Notes under the pieces: generated by a model
What the model was told of the DNA's origin: nothing
The model's database searches: none
The model's input: the letters and a program-made list of their open reading frames with translations, nothing else
Position numbers and translations under genes: made by a program
Shown here: one piece after another, positions 35,227 through 44,562 of the stretch
Position numbering within the stretch: position 1 is the first letter of the stretch
Layout: each line of letters begins with the position of its first letter
Assembly: GCF_001424875.1 (NCBI RefSeq)
Contig: NZ_LMCT01000073.1
Location: 31,728 to 95,727 of the forward strand
Direction of reading: 5' to 3'
Origin: Kitasatospora sp. Root107
GTDB taxonomy: Bacteria; Actinomycetota; Actinomycetes; Streptomycetales; Streptomycetaceae
Length of the DNA: 64,000 nt

Positions 35227-37748
35227 CTACGCCTCCGGCGCGAAGCGGGCGACCAGGTCACCGGCCGTGAGCCGGTCGAGGCCGGAGGTGGAGTCGAGGG
35301 CGCCGGGGTAGAGGCGGTAGAGGGTACCGGTCAGGGCGGGGACGGCGGGGAGGTCGGCGTTCAGGAGGGCCAGAAAGGCGCACCGGTCGGTGAGATCGGC
35401 GGGGTCGAACGGGCCGGTGTGGTCGGGGTGGTGGCGGTCGCGGATGCGGGTGGCGAAGGTGGCTACGGGCTCGTCCGGGGCGCGGTGGTAGGTGGCGACG
35501 GTGCTGCCGGAGCGGATCAGGACCTGGTCGGTGGTGGCGGCCGCGGTGGCGACGGCCAGGTCGCCGAGGGTGGCCCGGGCGCCGGGGGCGAAGTGGTTCA
35601 GGACGTCGGAGGCGAGCACGCCGAGGCGGCCGGAGTGGCGGCGGACGTCGTGCAGTCGATGATCATCGGAACGGCGACCTTGGCGGCGCCGGCCAGGTCG
35701 AGCCGCTGGGTGACGTGCTTCGGGTCGAGCGGGCCGGACGACCGGCCGGGCTCGCTCAGGGTCATGAAACCGGTGTAGGCGTCCGGGAGTTCGTCGAAGG
35801 CGACGTCGTTGTAGCTGAACACCACGACCACGGCGTACCGGGCGCCGGCGGCGGCCAGCCCGGCCAGGTCGAGGTCGACGAACTCGGTCGCGCCGTTCGG
35901 CGCCGAGGTGAAGTCGCCGGAGTGCACCGCCGTCCGGGCGCCGTACACCAGCTTGGTGTAGTCGCACAGACCGGTGAGCGCCCAGTCCGCGTCGTAGAAC
36001 GCCACCGAGAGGTCGAGGTCGACCCGGACGCCCTTGGGCTGGAGCCAGTGCAGGAAAAGCCGCAGGCGGCCACCGTCGGGCAGCGACAGCACGCTGCCGC
36101 GCGGCACCGCGACCAGCGAGCGGGCACTGGCCCGCTCCACGGCCGGTACGGTCAGACCCGTCAACTCCTCGTCCAGCAGCGCGAGATCGTACCGGTCCTG
36201 ACCGGCGGCGGCCCGGCGGAGCAGCTCGGCCTCGATCAGCGCGCAGACCGGTGCGCTGAGCCGCGCGGGCAGCGCGGCGCCCCAGTCGGTACGGGCGTGG
36301 GTGTGCGCGGTGTGGCCGCGCGGGAAGTACAGCCGGCGCTCGTTGTCCGGCCGGGGCGCGCGCAGCCGCCCGTACGCGCCGAGCAGCGGGCCGGGCGCGA
36401 CCTTGCGCAATGTCTCCGGGAGGACGGCGAGCAGTGCGGGCGGGCAGGGTGCGTCGGGCGCCCAGCGGTGGTGAGTGCGGAGCAGGTGGTGCAGTCGGCG
36501 CGCCAGTTCGCCCGGGCGGTGGGCGAGCAGGGTGACGGCTCCGGGTACGTCGCCGGTCGCCAGCGCGGCCTCGATCCGGGACGCGAAAGTGGTGACGGTC
36601 AGTCGGTTCCGTCCGCCGGCGGTGCCCGCGGTCGGCAGCGAGGCGGCCAACAGGCTGTCGCCCAGCGGGTGTTGGAGCAGGTCGGTGCCCCGGATCACGG
36701 CGAAGGCGGCAGCCGCGTTCGGGAACCGGCGGTGGTACTCGTACGGGTGCAGTGCCTCGCCCGCGCGCTGCCAGGCGGCGCGGTGGCGCAGCATGTCCTC
36801 GGCCGCACCGGCGAGCGGCAGCGCGTCCAGGGCGGCGAGCAGCGCCCGGCGGAGCGGGCGCGGGACGCCGAGCAGCCGGGGCGGCTTGTCGGCCAGCAGG
36901 TCGGGGTCGGCGCCGCACCAGGCCCAGAGCAACCGCAGCCCGTCGGTGGCGGTGCCGAGCCTGGCCGCCAGGGCGGGCAGTGTGCCGGGCAGGTCACGGT
37001 GCAGGAGTTCGGCCAGCACGGTGGCCTTGGTCTCCCGGACCGGGATCGCCTCGGGCAGCCAACTGCCGGGATCGGCAGACGCGTTGTCGAGCAGAACGGC
37101 GAGGTCGTCACGGTCCTGCGGGCTGAGCGGGGTCTGCCGGGCGAGCAGTCGGCCCAGCTCCAGCAGGGCAGCGGCAGCCGGGTCGACGGCCAGCCGGAGG
37201 CGGTGCAGTACGGCGTCGGCCCGGATCTCGCGGCTGGCGAGCGGTGCCGGCGGTGCATCGGCGCGGGTCAGCGCCGTCCCGCAGAGCGGGCAGCCCGCGA
37301 GCGAGACCACCTCGTCCAGGCAGTCCTCGCAGATCAGGTGCCCGCACGGGGCCAGCACCTCGACGGAGCGCCCGAGGTCACACCAACTGCACGTCAGATC
37401 GGGCTGGTTGCGCAGGAAGGCGTGGATCCGGGCCGAGTAGAGCGAGTGCGCCTCGCGGGAGACGCTGTCCGGGAAGCCGTGGAACAGCGGCTGGTGGCGG
37501 CGCTCGTTGCCGGTCAGCAGGTCGATCCGGCGGAGCAGTTCGGTGCCGGTCTGCTTGAGCGCGACCGGGCTCTGCCGGGCGAGCGCGGCGTGCAGCGGGG
37601 CGGTCAGCCGGTAACCACGGAGTGCGAGGTCGGACTCCAGCACGGCCAGCCCGTCCCGGCTGCGCCGGTCCGGTTCGGCGCCGGGGCGGGTCGGGACGAC
37701 GACCAGGCTCTGGCGGTGCAGCAGGAGTGTGTCGAGATCGCGGCTCAT
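35227..37748 (-). pseudogene. RING-finger plus TerD-like protein (MXAN_6230/SCO0854 type) with a frameshift
   Basis: ATG 37748 opens an N-terminal helical part, then a C3HC4 RING: Cys120, Cys123, Cys135, His137, Cys140, Cys143, Cys153, Cys156. A long helical region follows, and about residues 565-690 resemble TerD of tellurite/stress systems (DLDLSVAFYDADWALTGLCD, HSGDFTSAPNGATEFVDLDL). The frame breaks near 35655, after VAVPMIID; continuing in the next frame gives LHDVRRHSGRLGVLASDVLN to a stop at 35227. One missing C (GACCTG read as GACTG) explains it and gives an 840-residue protein. Real mutation and sequencing error cannot be told apart. RING domains are rare in bacteria. Confidence 0.82.
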
Positions 37749-37935
37749 CGCGGTGGCTTCTTCCCCCTCGGGACGCCTCACGGGGCGGTGCCCCGGGCGG
37801 AGATGTCAGTGCGGGGGCGGAGAATGGGCGCACTCGGATTCAATAGGAGTGAGTGAGAAGGAAGCACGCCGCGGAGCCGCCCCCGCGGCGCTCACCCTAA
37901 GCGGCCGGGGCCCTGTCAACCCACTGGTTTTCATC

Positions 37936-37951
37936 TGTGACGCAGGTCACA
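37936..37951. promoter_or_regulatory. Crp-like binding site
   Basis: TGTGACGCAGGTCACA has the TGTGA-N6-TCACA form of Crp/Fnr-family sites and fits the looser Streptomyces Crp consensus. It is about 25 bases upstream of the first TetR operator. Binding is inferred. Confidence 0.5.
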
Positions 37952-37968
37952 TCATCAGCCGAAATATC

Positions 37969-37985
37969 CGGGGACATCCTCCCCG
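37969..37985. promoter_or_regulatory. Inverted repeat 1, likely TetR autoregulatory operator
   Basis: CGGGGA-N5-TCCCCG. It shares arms and 5-base spacing with the repeat at 38008-38026, and both are preceded by TATC; centres are 40 bp apart, about four helical turns. Confidence 0.65.
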
Positions 37986-38007
37986 TTTGACGCTATGTTC
38001 GAGTTAT

Positions 38008-38026
38008 CCGGGGAACCAGTCCCCGG
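38008..38026. promoter_or_regulatory. Inverted repeat 2, likely TetR autoregulatory operator
   Basis: CCGGGGA-N5-TCCCCGG, seven-base perfect arms, ending 26 bases upstream of the TetR ATG. It would block transcription or its start when bound by the adjacent regulator. Confidence 0.7.
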
Positions 38027-38052
38027 TACGGGGGCCCGAGGGGAGTTGGACC

Positions 38053-38700
38053 ATGACTGTCACCGCTGCCGAGAAGGCGACCGCGCCACGCCTACGGGCC
38101 GACGCCTCACGCAATCGGGCGCGGATCATCGAAGCCGCCCGGGAGGCGTTCGTCGAGCAGGGGCCGGATGTCCCGCTCGACGAGATCGCCCGTCGGGCCG
38201 GCGTCGGCAACGCGACGGTCTACCGCAACTTCGCCGACCGGCGTGAGCTGATCCACCACGTCACCCTCTCGGTGATGCACAACATGATCGGCCACGCTCG
38301 GGCCGCGACGGCCGAGGAGCCGGACGCCTTCGCGGCGGTCGCCCGCTTCACGCACGCGGCCGCCGACGAGCGGATCAGTGCGCTCTGCCCGTTGATCTCG
38401 CAGCACGGCGACCCGGACGCCCTCGAACTGGAGCAGGCCGGTGAGCAGCTGAAGGACACCGTGGTCGAGCTGATCACCCGGGCCCAGCAGGCGGGGCTGT
38501 TCCGTACCGACATCGGTCCCGGCGACTACCTGGCCACCGTCACCCAGCTCACCCGGCCGCTGCCCGGCACCGACTGCATGGCGGTGGACGGCTTCGTCCA
38601 CCGCCACCTCCAGATCCTGCTGGACGGCATGCGGGCCCCGGCCCGCTCCGAGCTGCCAGGTCACGCCGTGACCATGGAGGACCTCCGCCGATCCGACTGA
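38053..38700 (+). CDS. TetR family transcriptional regulator
   Basis: The 215-residue protein starts at ATG 38053 with GGGAG upstream. The N-terminal DNA-binding domain is clear: NRARIIEAAREAFVEQGPDV followed by LDEIARRAGVGNATVYRNF and ADRRELIHHVTL. The C-terminal part is a divergent all-helical ligand domain. It precedes a DHA2-type exporter by 150 bases on the same strand, and paired inverted repeats lie directly upstream, so it most likely represses itself and the exporter until a drug-like ligand is present. Confidence 0.9.
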   Translation: MTVTAAEKATAPRLRADASRNRARIIEAAREAFVEQGPDVPLDEIARRAGVGNATVYRNFADRRELIHHVTLSVMHNMIGHARAATAEEPDAFAAVARFTHAAADERISALCPLISQHGDPDALELEQAGEQLKDTVVELITRAQQAGLFRTDIGPGDYLATVTQLTRPLPGTDCMAVDGFVHRHLQILLDGMRAPARSELPGHAVTMEDLRRSD

Positions 38701-38851
38701 CGCCACACCTCGCGCCACCTGACGCCACACCAGCGCCACACCAGCTCCGACGCCGCACCTGACACCTCATCGACTTCTGCGCCGTACCAGCGATCCGGCG
38801 CGCCCAGTTCTCCCAGCTTTCACAGAACCTCGCACCTAAGTGGGTACCTCC

Positions 38852-40348
38852 ATGTCCGGAACCGTCGCACCGCCCGATCCACGCCGCTGGAAGGCGCTCG
38901 GCTTCATCGGCCTCGCGCAGCTGATGGTCGTCCTCGACGCCACCATCGTGAACATCGCCCTGCCGTCCGCCCAGGCGGACCTCGGCATCACCGACGGCAA
39001 CCGCCAGTGGGTCATCACGGCCTACGCGCTCGCCTTCGGCAGCCTGCTCCTGTTCGGCGGCCGGATCGCCGACCTCTGGGGCCGTCGCCGCACCTTCATC
39101 GTCGGCCTGATCGGCTTCGCGCTGGCCTCCGCCCTCGGTGGCGCGGCCGCCAACACCGGCATGCTGCTCGGCGCCCGCGCCCTGCAGGGTGTGTTCGGCG
39201 CGCTGCTCGCCCCGGCCGCCCTCTCGCTGCTCGCGGTGATGTTCACCACCGGCCAGGAGCGGGCCAAGGCGTTCGGCATCTACGGTGCGATCGCCGGTGG
39301 TGGTGGCGCCATCGGTCTGATCCTCGGCGGTCTGCTCACCGAGTACCTGAACTGGCGCTGGACCTTCTTCGTCAACATCCCGTTCGCGGTGGTCGCCGCG
39401 GCCGGGGCCATCATGGTGATCCGTGAGCCCGCCGAGGGCCGCAACCGCAACAAGCTGGACATCCCCGGCGTGCTGCTGGTCACCACCGGTCTGGTCGCGC
39501 TGGTCTACGGCTTCACCCGGGCCAACGAGGACGGCTGGGCCGCGGGTGTGACGATCGGTCTGTTCGTCGCCTCCGCCGTGCTGCTCGCGCTCTTCGTCCT
39601 GGTCGAGTCCAAGGTGAAGGCCCCGCTGCTGCCGCTGCGCGTGCTCCTGGAGCGCAACCGGGGCGGCGTCTACCTCTCGCTCGGTGTCGCGATCATCGGA
39701 ATGTTCGGGCTGTTCCTCTTCCTCACCTACTACCTGCAGAAGGTGCTGCACTACAGCCCGGTGACCACCGGCGTCGCCTTCCTGCCGATGGTGGCGGGCA
39801 TGATCATCGGCTCCACCCAGATCGGCACCCGGCTGATGACCCGGGTCGCCCCGCGCAAGCTGATGGCTCCCGGCTTCGTGACCGCGGCCCTCGGCCTGCT
39901 GATCTTCACCCAGATCGGCACCGACACCTCCTACCCGGCGGTGATCCTGCCCGGTCTGATCCTGATGGGCCTCGGCATGGGCACCGCGTTCATGCCCGCG
40001 ATGAGCCTGGCCACCTACGGCGTCGAGCCGCGGGACGCGGGCGTCGCCTCGGCCATGGTGAACACCTCGCAGCAGGTCGGCGGCGCCATCGGCACCGCGC
40101 TGCTGAACACCATCGCGGCCAGTGCCGGCACCGCGTACGTCGCCTCGCACGCGGCCGGTGCCACCAGCCCGCAGCTGCTCCAGCTGAACGCCATGGTGCA
40201 CGGCACCCAGGTCGCCATCTGGTGGTCCTTCGGCATCATGCTGCTGGCTGCCGCGATCGCGGCGGTCCTGATCAACACCGGTCGCCCGGACGCCCACCAG
40301 GCCGCGGCCGCCGGTGCGGACGAGGCCGTCCCGGTGCTCGTGCACTGA
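38852..40348 (+). CDS. MFS drug exporter, DHA2 (EmrB/QacA) family
   Basis: The 498-residue protein has 14 predicted helices. Motifs: FIGLAQLMVVLDATIVNIAL (motif D1 of DHA2 proteins), GGRIADLWGRRRTFIVGLIG (motif A) and LQGVFGALLAPAALSLL (motif B/C region), with the additional two central helices of the 14-helix subfamily. ATG 38852 is preferred; GTG 38840 in the same frame is possible. It probably exports a toxic compound or antibiotic with proton antiport under control of the TetR protein encoded upstream. Confidence 0.92.
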   Translation: MSGTVAPPDPRRWKALGFIGLAQLMVVLDATIVNIALPSAQADLGITDGNRQWVITAYALAFGSLLLFGGRIADLWGRRRTFIVGLIGFALASALGGAAANTGMLLGARALQGVFGALLAPAALSLLAVMFTTGQERAKAFGIYGAIAGGGGAIGLILGGLLTEYLNWRWTFFVNIPFAVVAAAGAIMVIREPAEGRNRNKLDIPGVLLVTTGLVALVYGFTRANEDGWAAGVTIGLFVASAVLLALFVLVESKVKAPLLPLRVLLERNRGGVYLSLGVAIIGMFGLFLFLTYYLQKVLHYSPVTTGVAFLPMVAGMIIGSTQIGTRLMTRVAPRKLMAPGFVTAALGLLIFTQIGTDTSYPAVILPGLILMGLGMGTAFMPAMSLATYGVEPRDAGVASAMVNTSQQVGGAIGTALLNTIAASAGTAYVASHAAGATSPQLLQLNAMVHGTQVAIWWSFGIMLLAAAIAAVLINTGRPDAHQAAAAGADEAVPVLVH

Positions 40349-40365
40349 TACCGCTCTGCTCCACC

Positions 40366-40403
40366 CGACGGCCCCCGCTCCCACCGAGGAGCGGGGGCCG
40401 TCG
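40366..40403 (+). terminator. Hairpin terminator of the DHA2 exporter gene
   Basis: Perfect 16-bp arms (CGACGGCCCCCGCTCC and complement) with a 6-base loop, 17 bases past the stop. Confidence 0.8.
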
Positions 40404-40487
40404 GCCGTTCGTTCGCCCCGCGAGACGGCCCTTGTCCAGCCCTCGGGTGATCCCTTGGCGTCCGGACCAGAAGGAGCCCTTCCCGGC

Positions 40488-41223
40488 CGCCGCGATGTTC
40501 CAGCCCGGCGTGGCCGGCGTGGTGCCGCAGGTGGCGACTGACATCCAACGTGCCAACGGCACGCTGCGGGTGGCCGAGTCGCTGGCCGCGATGGGCGGTC
40601 CCGCACTGGCCGCGCTGCTGCTCACGGCGGGCAGCGTCCCGCTGGTGCTCGCGCTGGACGCCGGGACGTTCGCGGTCAGCGGGCTCTGCCTGCTGCTGCT
40701 CCGGCTGCCCACCGCCGCGCAGGCCGCCACGACCACCGCCGCCCGCACAGCCTCCACCTGGCAGAACCTGCGGGAGGGCTGGCAGGAGTTCCGTTCCAGG
40801 ACCTGGCTCTGGGCGGTGATCCTGGCCTGGGTGGTGAACGGCGTCACCGCCTTCGGCCCGATCCACCCGCTGACCACCCTGCTGGTGGCGGAGGACCACG
40901 GCTCGGCCGGTCTCGGCCTGGTCTGGACGGCGTTCGGGATCGGCAGCGTGCTCGGCGTGTGATGTGGGCGACCAGCGTGCAGACCCAGGTGCCCGCCGAG
41001 GGGCTGAACCGGGTGTACGGCTACGACGTCTGCGGCTCGCTGATCGCCTTCCCGATCGGGCCAGGTGCTGGCCGGTCCGGTCAGCGAGGCGGTCGGGGCG
41101 CGGCCCGCGCTGTTCGGATCGAGCGTGATCTGCCTGCTGACCTTCCTGGTCCTGCTGAGCGTCCCGGCGGTGCGCACCCTGCGCCGGAAGGAAACCCTGG
41201 GCACCCTTCCTACCTCGAAGTAA
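40488..41223 (+). pseudogene. Decayed MFS transporter gene
   Basis: The readable part begins inside a protein (MFQPGVAGVVPQVATDIQRA) and continues as a 12-helix MFS_3/EntS-type exporter through IGSVLGV, where a stop falls at 40960-40962. Reading resumes at once with MWATSVQTQVPAEGLNRVYG, a piece that should lie many residues later, so an internal segment is deleted. A further extra base in GGGCCAG near 41058 shifts the frame to QVLAGPVSEAVGARPALFGS and on to the stop at 41221. The N-terminal third is missing. Three lesions make it a true relic, probably not expressed. Confidence 0.85.
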
Positions 41224-41561
41224 CTTCGCTACAGTGACCGCACGCACCACCGCCGGGCTTCGGGAGCCGCACTGGCGGGGCCGCCGTCCGACGTGCCATC
41301 GCACGCCTTCCGGACGCGGTACGGGACTTCAGCGCGACAACGACATCTCGCACAGCGACATCTCTCAGTGCGCCTGAGTACCACGGCACAGCCGCAGCAC
41401 AGCCGGAGCGGACCGGCATGCCGCGTGACGCCGCAACCGTCATCACCTTCTCCCCGCTCCGCCGTACCCTCCTCCCTGCCCTGACGGCCGCTGCTCGACG
41501 ACGAGCGGATGCGCCCGGCGCGGACGGGCGGCGCGGGGCCCCATGACAAGGAGTCAGGACA
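41224..41561 (+). promoter_or_regulatory. Leader region of the hydroxyacyl-CoA dehydrogenase gene
   Basis: A 338-base gap. I see a small palindrome CGAAG-TAA-CTTCG at 41216-41228 at its left edge, overlapping the relic stop, and an AAGGAG ribosome site just before the ATG at 41562. No promoter hexamers or genes are convincing. Confidence 0.35.
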
Positions 41562-43337
41562 ATGGAGCGTCCCTTCCCCACCGTCGCGGTCGTCGGACTC
41601 GGCACCATGGGCGCCGGCATCGCCGTCGCCGTCGCACACAGCGGGCGCAGGGTGATCGGCATCGAGGCCGGCCCCGACAGCGCGGCCCGCTCGCTGGCCC
41701 GGATCGAGGAGGCCACCGCCGAGGCGGTCCGCCGCGAGCGGCTGACCCCGCAGGAGCGCACCACGCTGCTGGCGCTGATCTCGGTCGGCGACCAGCTGGA
41801 CGCGGCCGCGATCGCCGACCTGGTGATCGAGGAGGTCCCCGAGCAGCTGGAGCTCAAGCGGGAGATCTTCGCCGAGCTGGACCGGATCTGCCCGCCCGAA
41901 ACGGTGCTGGCGACCGGTACCACCGCACTCTCGGTGACCCGGATCGCCGCCGCCACCGCCCGCCCGGAGCGGGTGCTCGGCCTGCACTTCTTCAACCCCG
42001 TGCACACCATGAAGCTGGTCGAGGTGGTCCGCACCGTGCTGACCACTCCTCAGGTCGCCGAGCAGGCCGCCGACTTCGCCCGCGAGCTGGGCAAGGAGCC
42101 GGTCGCCGCCGGTGACCGGGCCGGTTTCGTGGTGAACGGGCTGCTGTTCGCGTACCTCAACCAGGCCGCCGCGATGTTCGAGTCCAAGTACGCCACCCGG
42201 GAGGACATCGACGCCGCGATGCGGCTCGGCTGCGGCCTGCCGATGGGCCCGCTGGCGCTGCTCGACCTGATCGGCGTGGACACCGCGCGGACGGTGCTGG
42301 AGGCGATGTACGAGCAGTCCAAGGACCGGCTGCACGCCCCCGCCCCGATCCTCGGCCAGCTGGTCGCGGCCGGGCTGCTGGGCCGGAAGAGCGGCCGCGG
42401 CTTCTACACCTACGAGGCACCCGGCTCCTCCAGGGTGGTCGCCGAGTCCGGCGCCGCGCAGGCGGCCCGGGTGGCCGGGCGCGTGGTGCGCAGCGTCGGG
42501 GTCTGCGGCTCCGGCACGATGGCCACCGGCATCGCCGAGGTGTTCGCCAAGGCCGGCTACCAGGTGATCCTGACCGCCCGCAGCCAGGAGAAGGCCGACA
42601 AGGCCAAGGCCCAGCTGGCCCGCTCGCTGGAGCGCTCGGTGGCCAAGGGCCGGCTGACGGCCGATCAGCGCGACGCCGCGCTGGCCCAGGTCACCCCGAG
42701 CGGCCGGTACGCCGAACTGGCCGAGGTCGACCTGGTGGTCGAGGCGGTGGCCGAGGACCTGGCGGTCAAGCGCGAGCTGTTCGCCACCCTGGACAAGATC
42801 TGCAAGCCCGGCGCGGTGCTCGCCACCACCACCTCCAGCCTGCCGGTGATCAGCTGCGCGACCGCCACCTCGCGGCCGCAGGACGTGATCGGCATGCACT
42901 TCTTCAACCCCGCCCCGGCGATGAAGCTGGTCGAGGTGGTCTCCACCGTGCTGACCGCGCCGGACGTCACCAGCACCGTGCTGGCGCTCTGCGGCACGGT
43001 GAAGAAGCACGCCGTGGAGTGCGGCGACCGGGCCGGGTTCATCGTGAACGCGCTGCTCTTCCCGTACCTGAACGACGCGGTCCGGATGCTCCAGGAGCAC
43101 TACGCGACGGTGGACGACATCGACACCGCGATGAAGCTCGGCTGCGGCTACCCGATGGGTCCGTTCGAGCTGCTGGACGTGGTCGGTCTGGACGTCTCGC
43201 TGACCATCGAGAAGGTGCTGCACCAGGAGTTCCGCGAGCCGGGACTGGCCGCCGCACCGCTGCTGGAACACCTCGTCGCGGCCGGCTGCCTGGGCCGCAA
43301 GACCGGTCGCGGATTCCGCGACCACGCCCGCCGATGA
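41562..43337 (+). CDS. 3-hydroxyacyl-CoA dehydrogenase with two tandem full modules
   Basis: The 591-residue protein consists of two complete 3-hydroxybutyryl-CoA dehydrogenase modules of about 285 residues. Module 1: VVGLGTMGAGIAVAVAHSGR (NAD loop) and GLHFFNPVHTMKLVEVVRT; module 2: VGVCGSGTMATGIAEVFAKA and GMHFFNPAPAMKLVEVVST, each followed by a C-terminal helical domain (CGLPMGPLALLDLIGVDTA; CGYPMGPFELLDVVGLDVS). Single-module enzymes are about 285 residues, so this is a tandem duplication, as seen in other Streptomyces. It oxidises or forms 3-hydroxybutyryl-CoA and can feed crotonyl-CoA to the ccr product encoded downstream. Confidence 0.92.
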   Translation: MERPFPTVAVVGLGTMGAGIAVAVAHSGRRVIGIEAGPDSAARSLARIEEATAEAVRRERLTPQERTTLLALISVGDQLDAAAIADLVIEEVPEQLELKREIFAELDRICPPETVLATGTTALSVTRIAAATARPERVLGLHFFNPVHTMKLVEVVRTVLTTPQVAEQAADFARELGKEPVAAGDRAGFVVNGLLFAYLNQAAAMFESKYATREDIDAAMRLGCGLPMGPLALLDLIGVDTARTVLEAMYEQSKDRLHAPAPILGQLVAAGLLGRKSGRGFYTYEAPGSSRVVAESGAAQAARVAGRVVRSVGVCGSGTMATGIAEVFAKAGYQVILTARSQEKADKAKAQLARSLERSVAKGRLTADQRDAALAQVTPSGRYAELAEVDLVVEAVAEDLAVKRELFATLDKICKPGAVLATTTSSLPVISCATATSRPQDVIGMHFFNPAPAMKLVEVVSTVLTAPDVTSTVLALCGTVKKHAVECGDRAGFIVNALLFPYLNDAVRMLQEHYATVDDIDTAMKLGCGYPMGPFELLDVVGLDVSLTIEKVLHQEFREPGLAAAPLLEHLVAAGCLGRKTGRGFRDHARR

Positions 43338-43528
43338 CCGGCCAGGCGCCACCTCCGGGCGGGCTGCCGGGCAGTCAGCACCCGGTCGGCGGACGGGCCG
43401 TACGGCCTGCTTGGGGTCCGGGCTCGGTGACCGGGCGGTGGCCCCGTCCGGTGGTGGCCGCCCCGGTGCCGCCACTGCGCCGGACAAAGCCGGTTGGCCC
43501 GCCACCCGGTACGTGTAGCGTTCCGGCC

Positions 43529-44431
43529 ATGGACCGGGAACAGTCATCCGAACAGTCAGCCCCGGAGCGTCCGGAGGGCGTCCGGCCGGCCACCGAGGCC
43601 GGGGCCGGCAACCGCCGGGCGGCCGCCCAGCGACAGCAGATGCGGCAGGATCTCGCCTCGGCCGCGATGGAGCTGTTCGCCACCCAGGGGTACGAGGAGA
43701 CCACGGTCGACCAGATCGCGGCCGCCGCCGGGGTGGCCCGGCGGACCTTCTTCCGGTACTTCAGGTCCAAGGAGGAGGCGATCTTCCCGGACCACGACGA
43801 CACCCTGGTCCGGGTGGCCGACCTGCTGGCCAGCGCCGACTCCGAGGAGCACCCGCTCGACGTGGTGTGCCGCGGGATCAAGGAGGTGCTCCGGATGTAC
43901 GCCTCCACCCCGGGCGTCTCGGTGGCCAGGTACCAGTTGATCCGTCAGGTCGCGGCACTGCGCGAGCGGGAGATCGCGGTGGTCTCCCGGTACGAGCGGC
44001 TGTTCACCCGCTACCTGCTGGGCCGCTTCGACGCGGCCGAGGAGATCCCGCCGGGCTGGCAGCGCGGCGGGGACGACGACTCGATGCTGGCCGAGGTCTC
44101 GGCGGCGGCGGTGGTGGCGGCCCACAACCACGTGCTGCGGCGCTGGCTGCGGGCCGGCGGGATGGGCGACGTGGAGGCGCAGCTCGACCACTCCTTCGAC
44201 GTCATCCGCACGACCTTCTGGGCGACGGCCCCGACCGGGGTGCGACGGCGTGGGACGACAGTGGCACCCGGTGCCACTGTGGCACCCGGGTCGTCGCTGG
44301 AGGCCGCCACGGTGAGCGCACTGAGTGCCAGCCCCGGTGGTGAGGTTCTCATCACAGTGACCCGGACGGACGCCCCGCTGGAGCAGGTGGTGGACCGGAT
44401 CAGGGCCGCCCTGACTTCGGCCGCAGGCTGA
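43529..44431 (+). CDS. TetR family regulator adjacent to the ethylmalonyl-CoA genes
   Basis: ATG 43529 starts a 300-residue protein. An Asp/Glu-rich disordered N-terminus precedes the HTH: RQDLASAAMELFATQGYEET and VDQIAAAAGVARRTFFRYF, then RSKEEAIFPDHDDTLVRV. The C-terminal extension beyond the ligand domain contains the short peptide repeat TVAPGATVAPG, whose DNA is a perfect copy of a palindrome that also stands before ccr. It likely controls ccr and the genes after it. Length exceeds the family norm (about 200) because of both extensions. Confidence 0.9.
   Translation: MDREQSSEQSAPERPEGVRPATEAGAGNRRAAAQRQQMRQDLASAAMELFATQGYEETTVDQIAAAAGVARRTFFRYFRSKEEAIFPDHDDTLVRVADLLASADSEEHPLDVVCRGIKEVLRMYASTPGVSVARYQLIRQVAALREREIAVVSRYERLFTRYLLGRFDAAEEIPPGWQRGGDDDSMLAEVSAAAVVAAHNHVLRRWLRAGGMGDVEAQLDHSFDVIRTTFWATAPTGVRRRGTTVAPGATVAPGSSLEAATVSALSASPGGEVLITVTRTDAPLEQVVDRIRAALTSAAG
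44260..44278. promoter_or_regulatory. Palindrome in the 3' coding end of the TetR gene
   Basis: AGTGGCAC-CCG-GTGCCACT, 8-base perfect arms, followed at once by another GTGGCAC half-site (44279-44285). The arms are identical to those of the palindrome at 44563-44581 upstream of ccr. It could be an intragenic operator or silencer site. Confidence 0.6.
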
Positions 44432-44455
44432 GGTTTACGCAGGTCAGAGCAGTTT

Positions 44456-44493
44456 CAGAGGGCCCGTTCCGGTTCGCCGGGGCGGGCCCTCTG
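44456..44493 (+). terminator. Hairpin terminator of the TetR gene
   Basis: Perfect 11-bp arms (CAGAGGGCCCG and complement) around a 16-base GC-rich loop, 25 bases past the stop. Confidence 0.7.
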
Positions 44494-44562
44494 TGCGCCC
44501 CTTGGGGTCCGGTCGAACGGTCGTCGGATTCACTCGAATTGATGGCACCCGGTGTCTTTACT

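Larger units (their letters stand above)
37749..38052. promoter_or_regulatory. Divergent control region, RING-TerD gene / TetR gene
   Basis: This 304-base gap holds a Crp-like box (37936-37951) and two matched inverted repeats (37969-37985, 38008-38026), all closer to the TetR gene. No gene is supported. Confidence 0.6.

Noticed and set aside
40222-40962. Plus-strand frame starting inside the end of the DHA2 exporter gene
   Set aside because: The first part is a shadow of the exporter and its terminator; only the sequence from about 40488 has MFS homology, and that is part of the relic.
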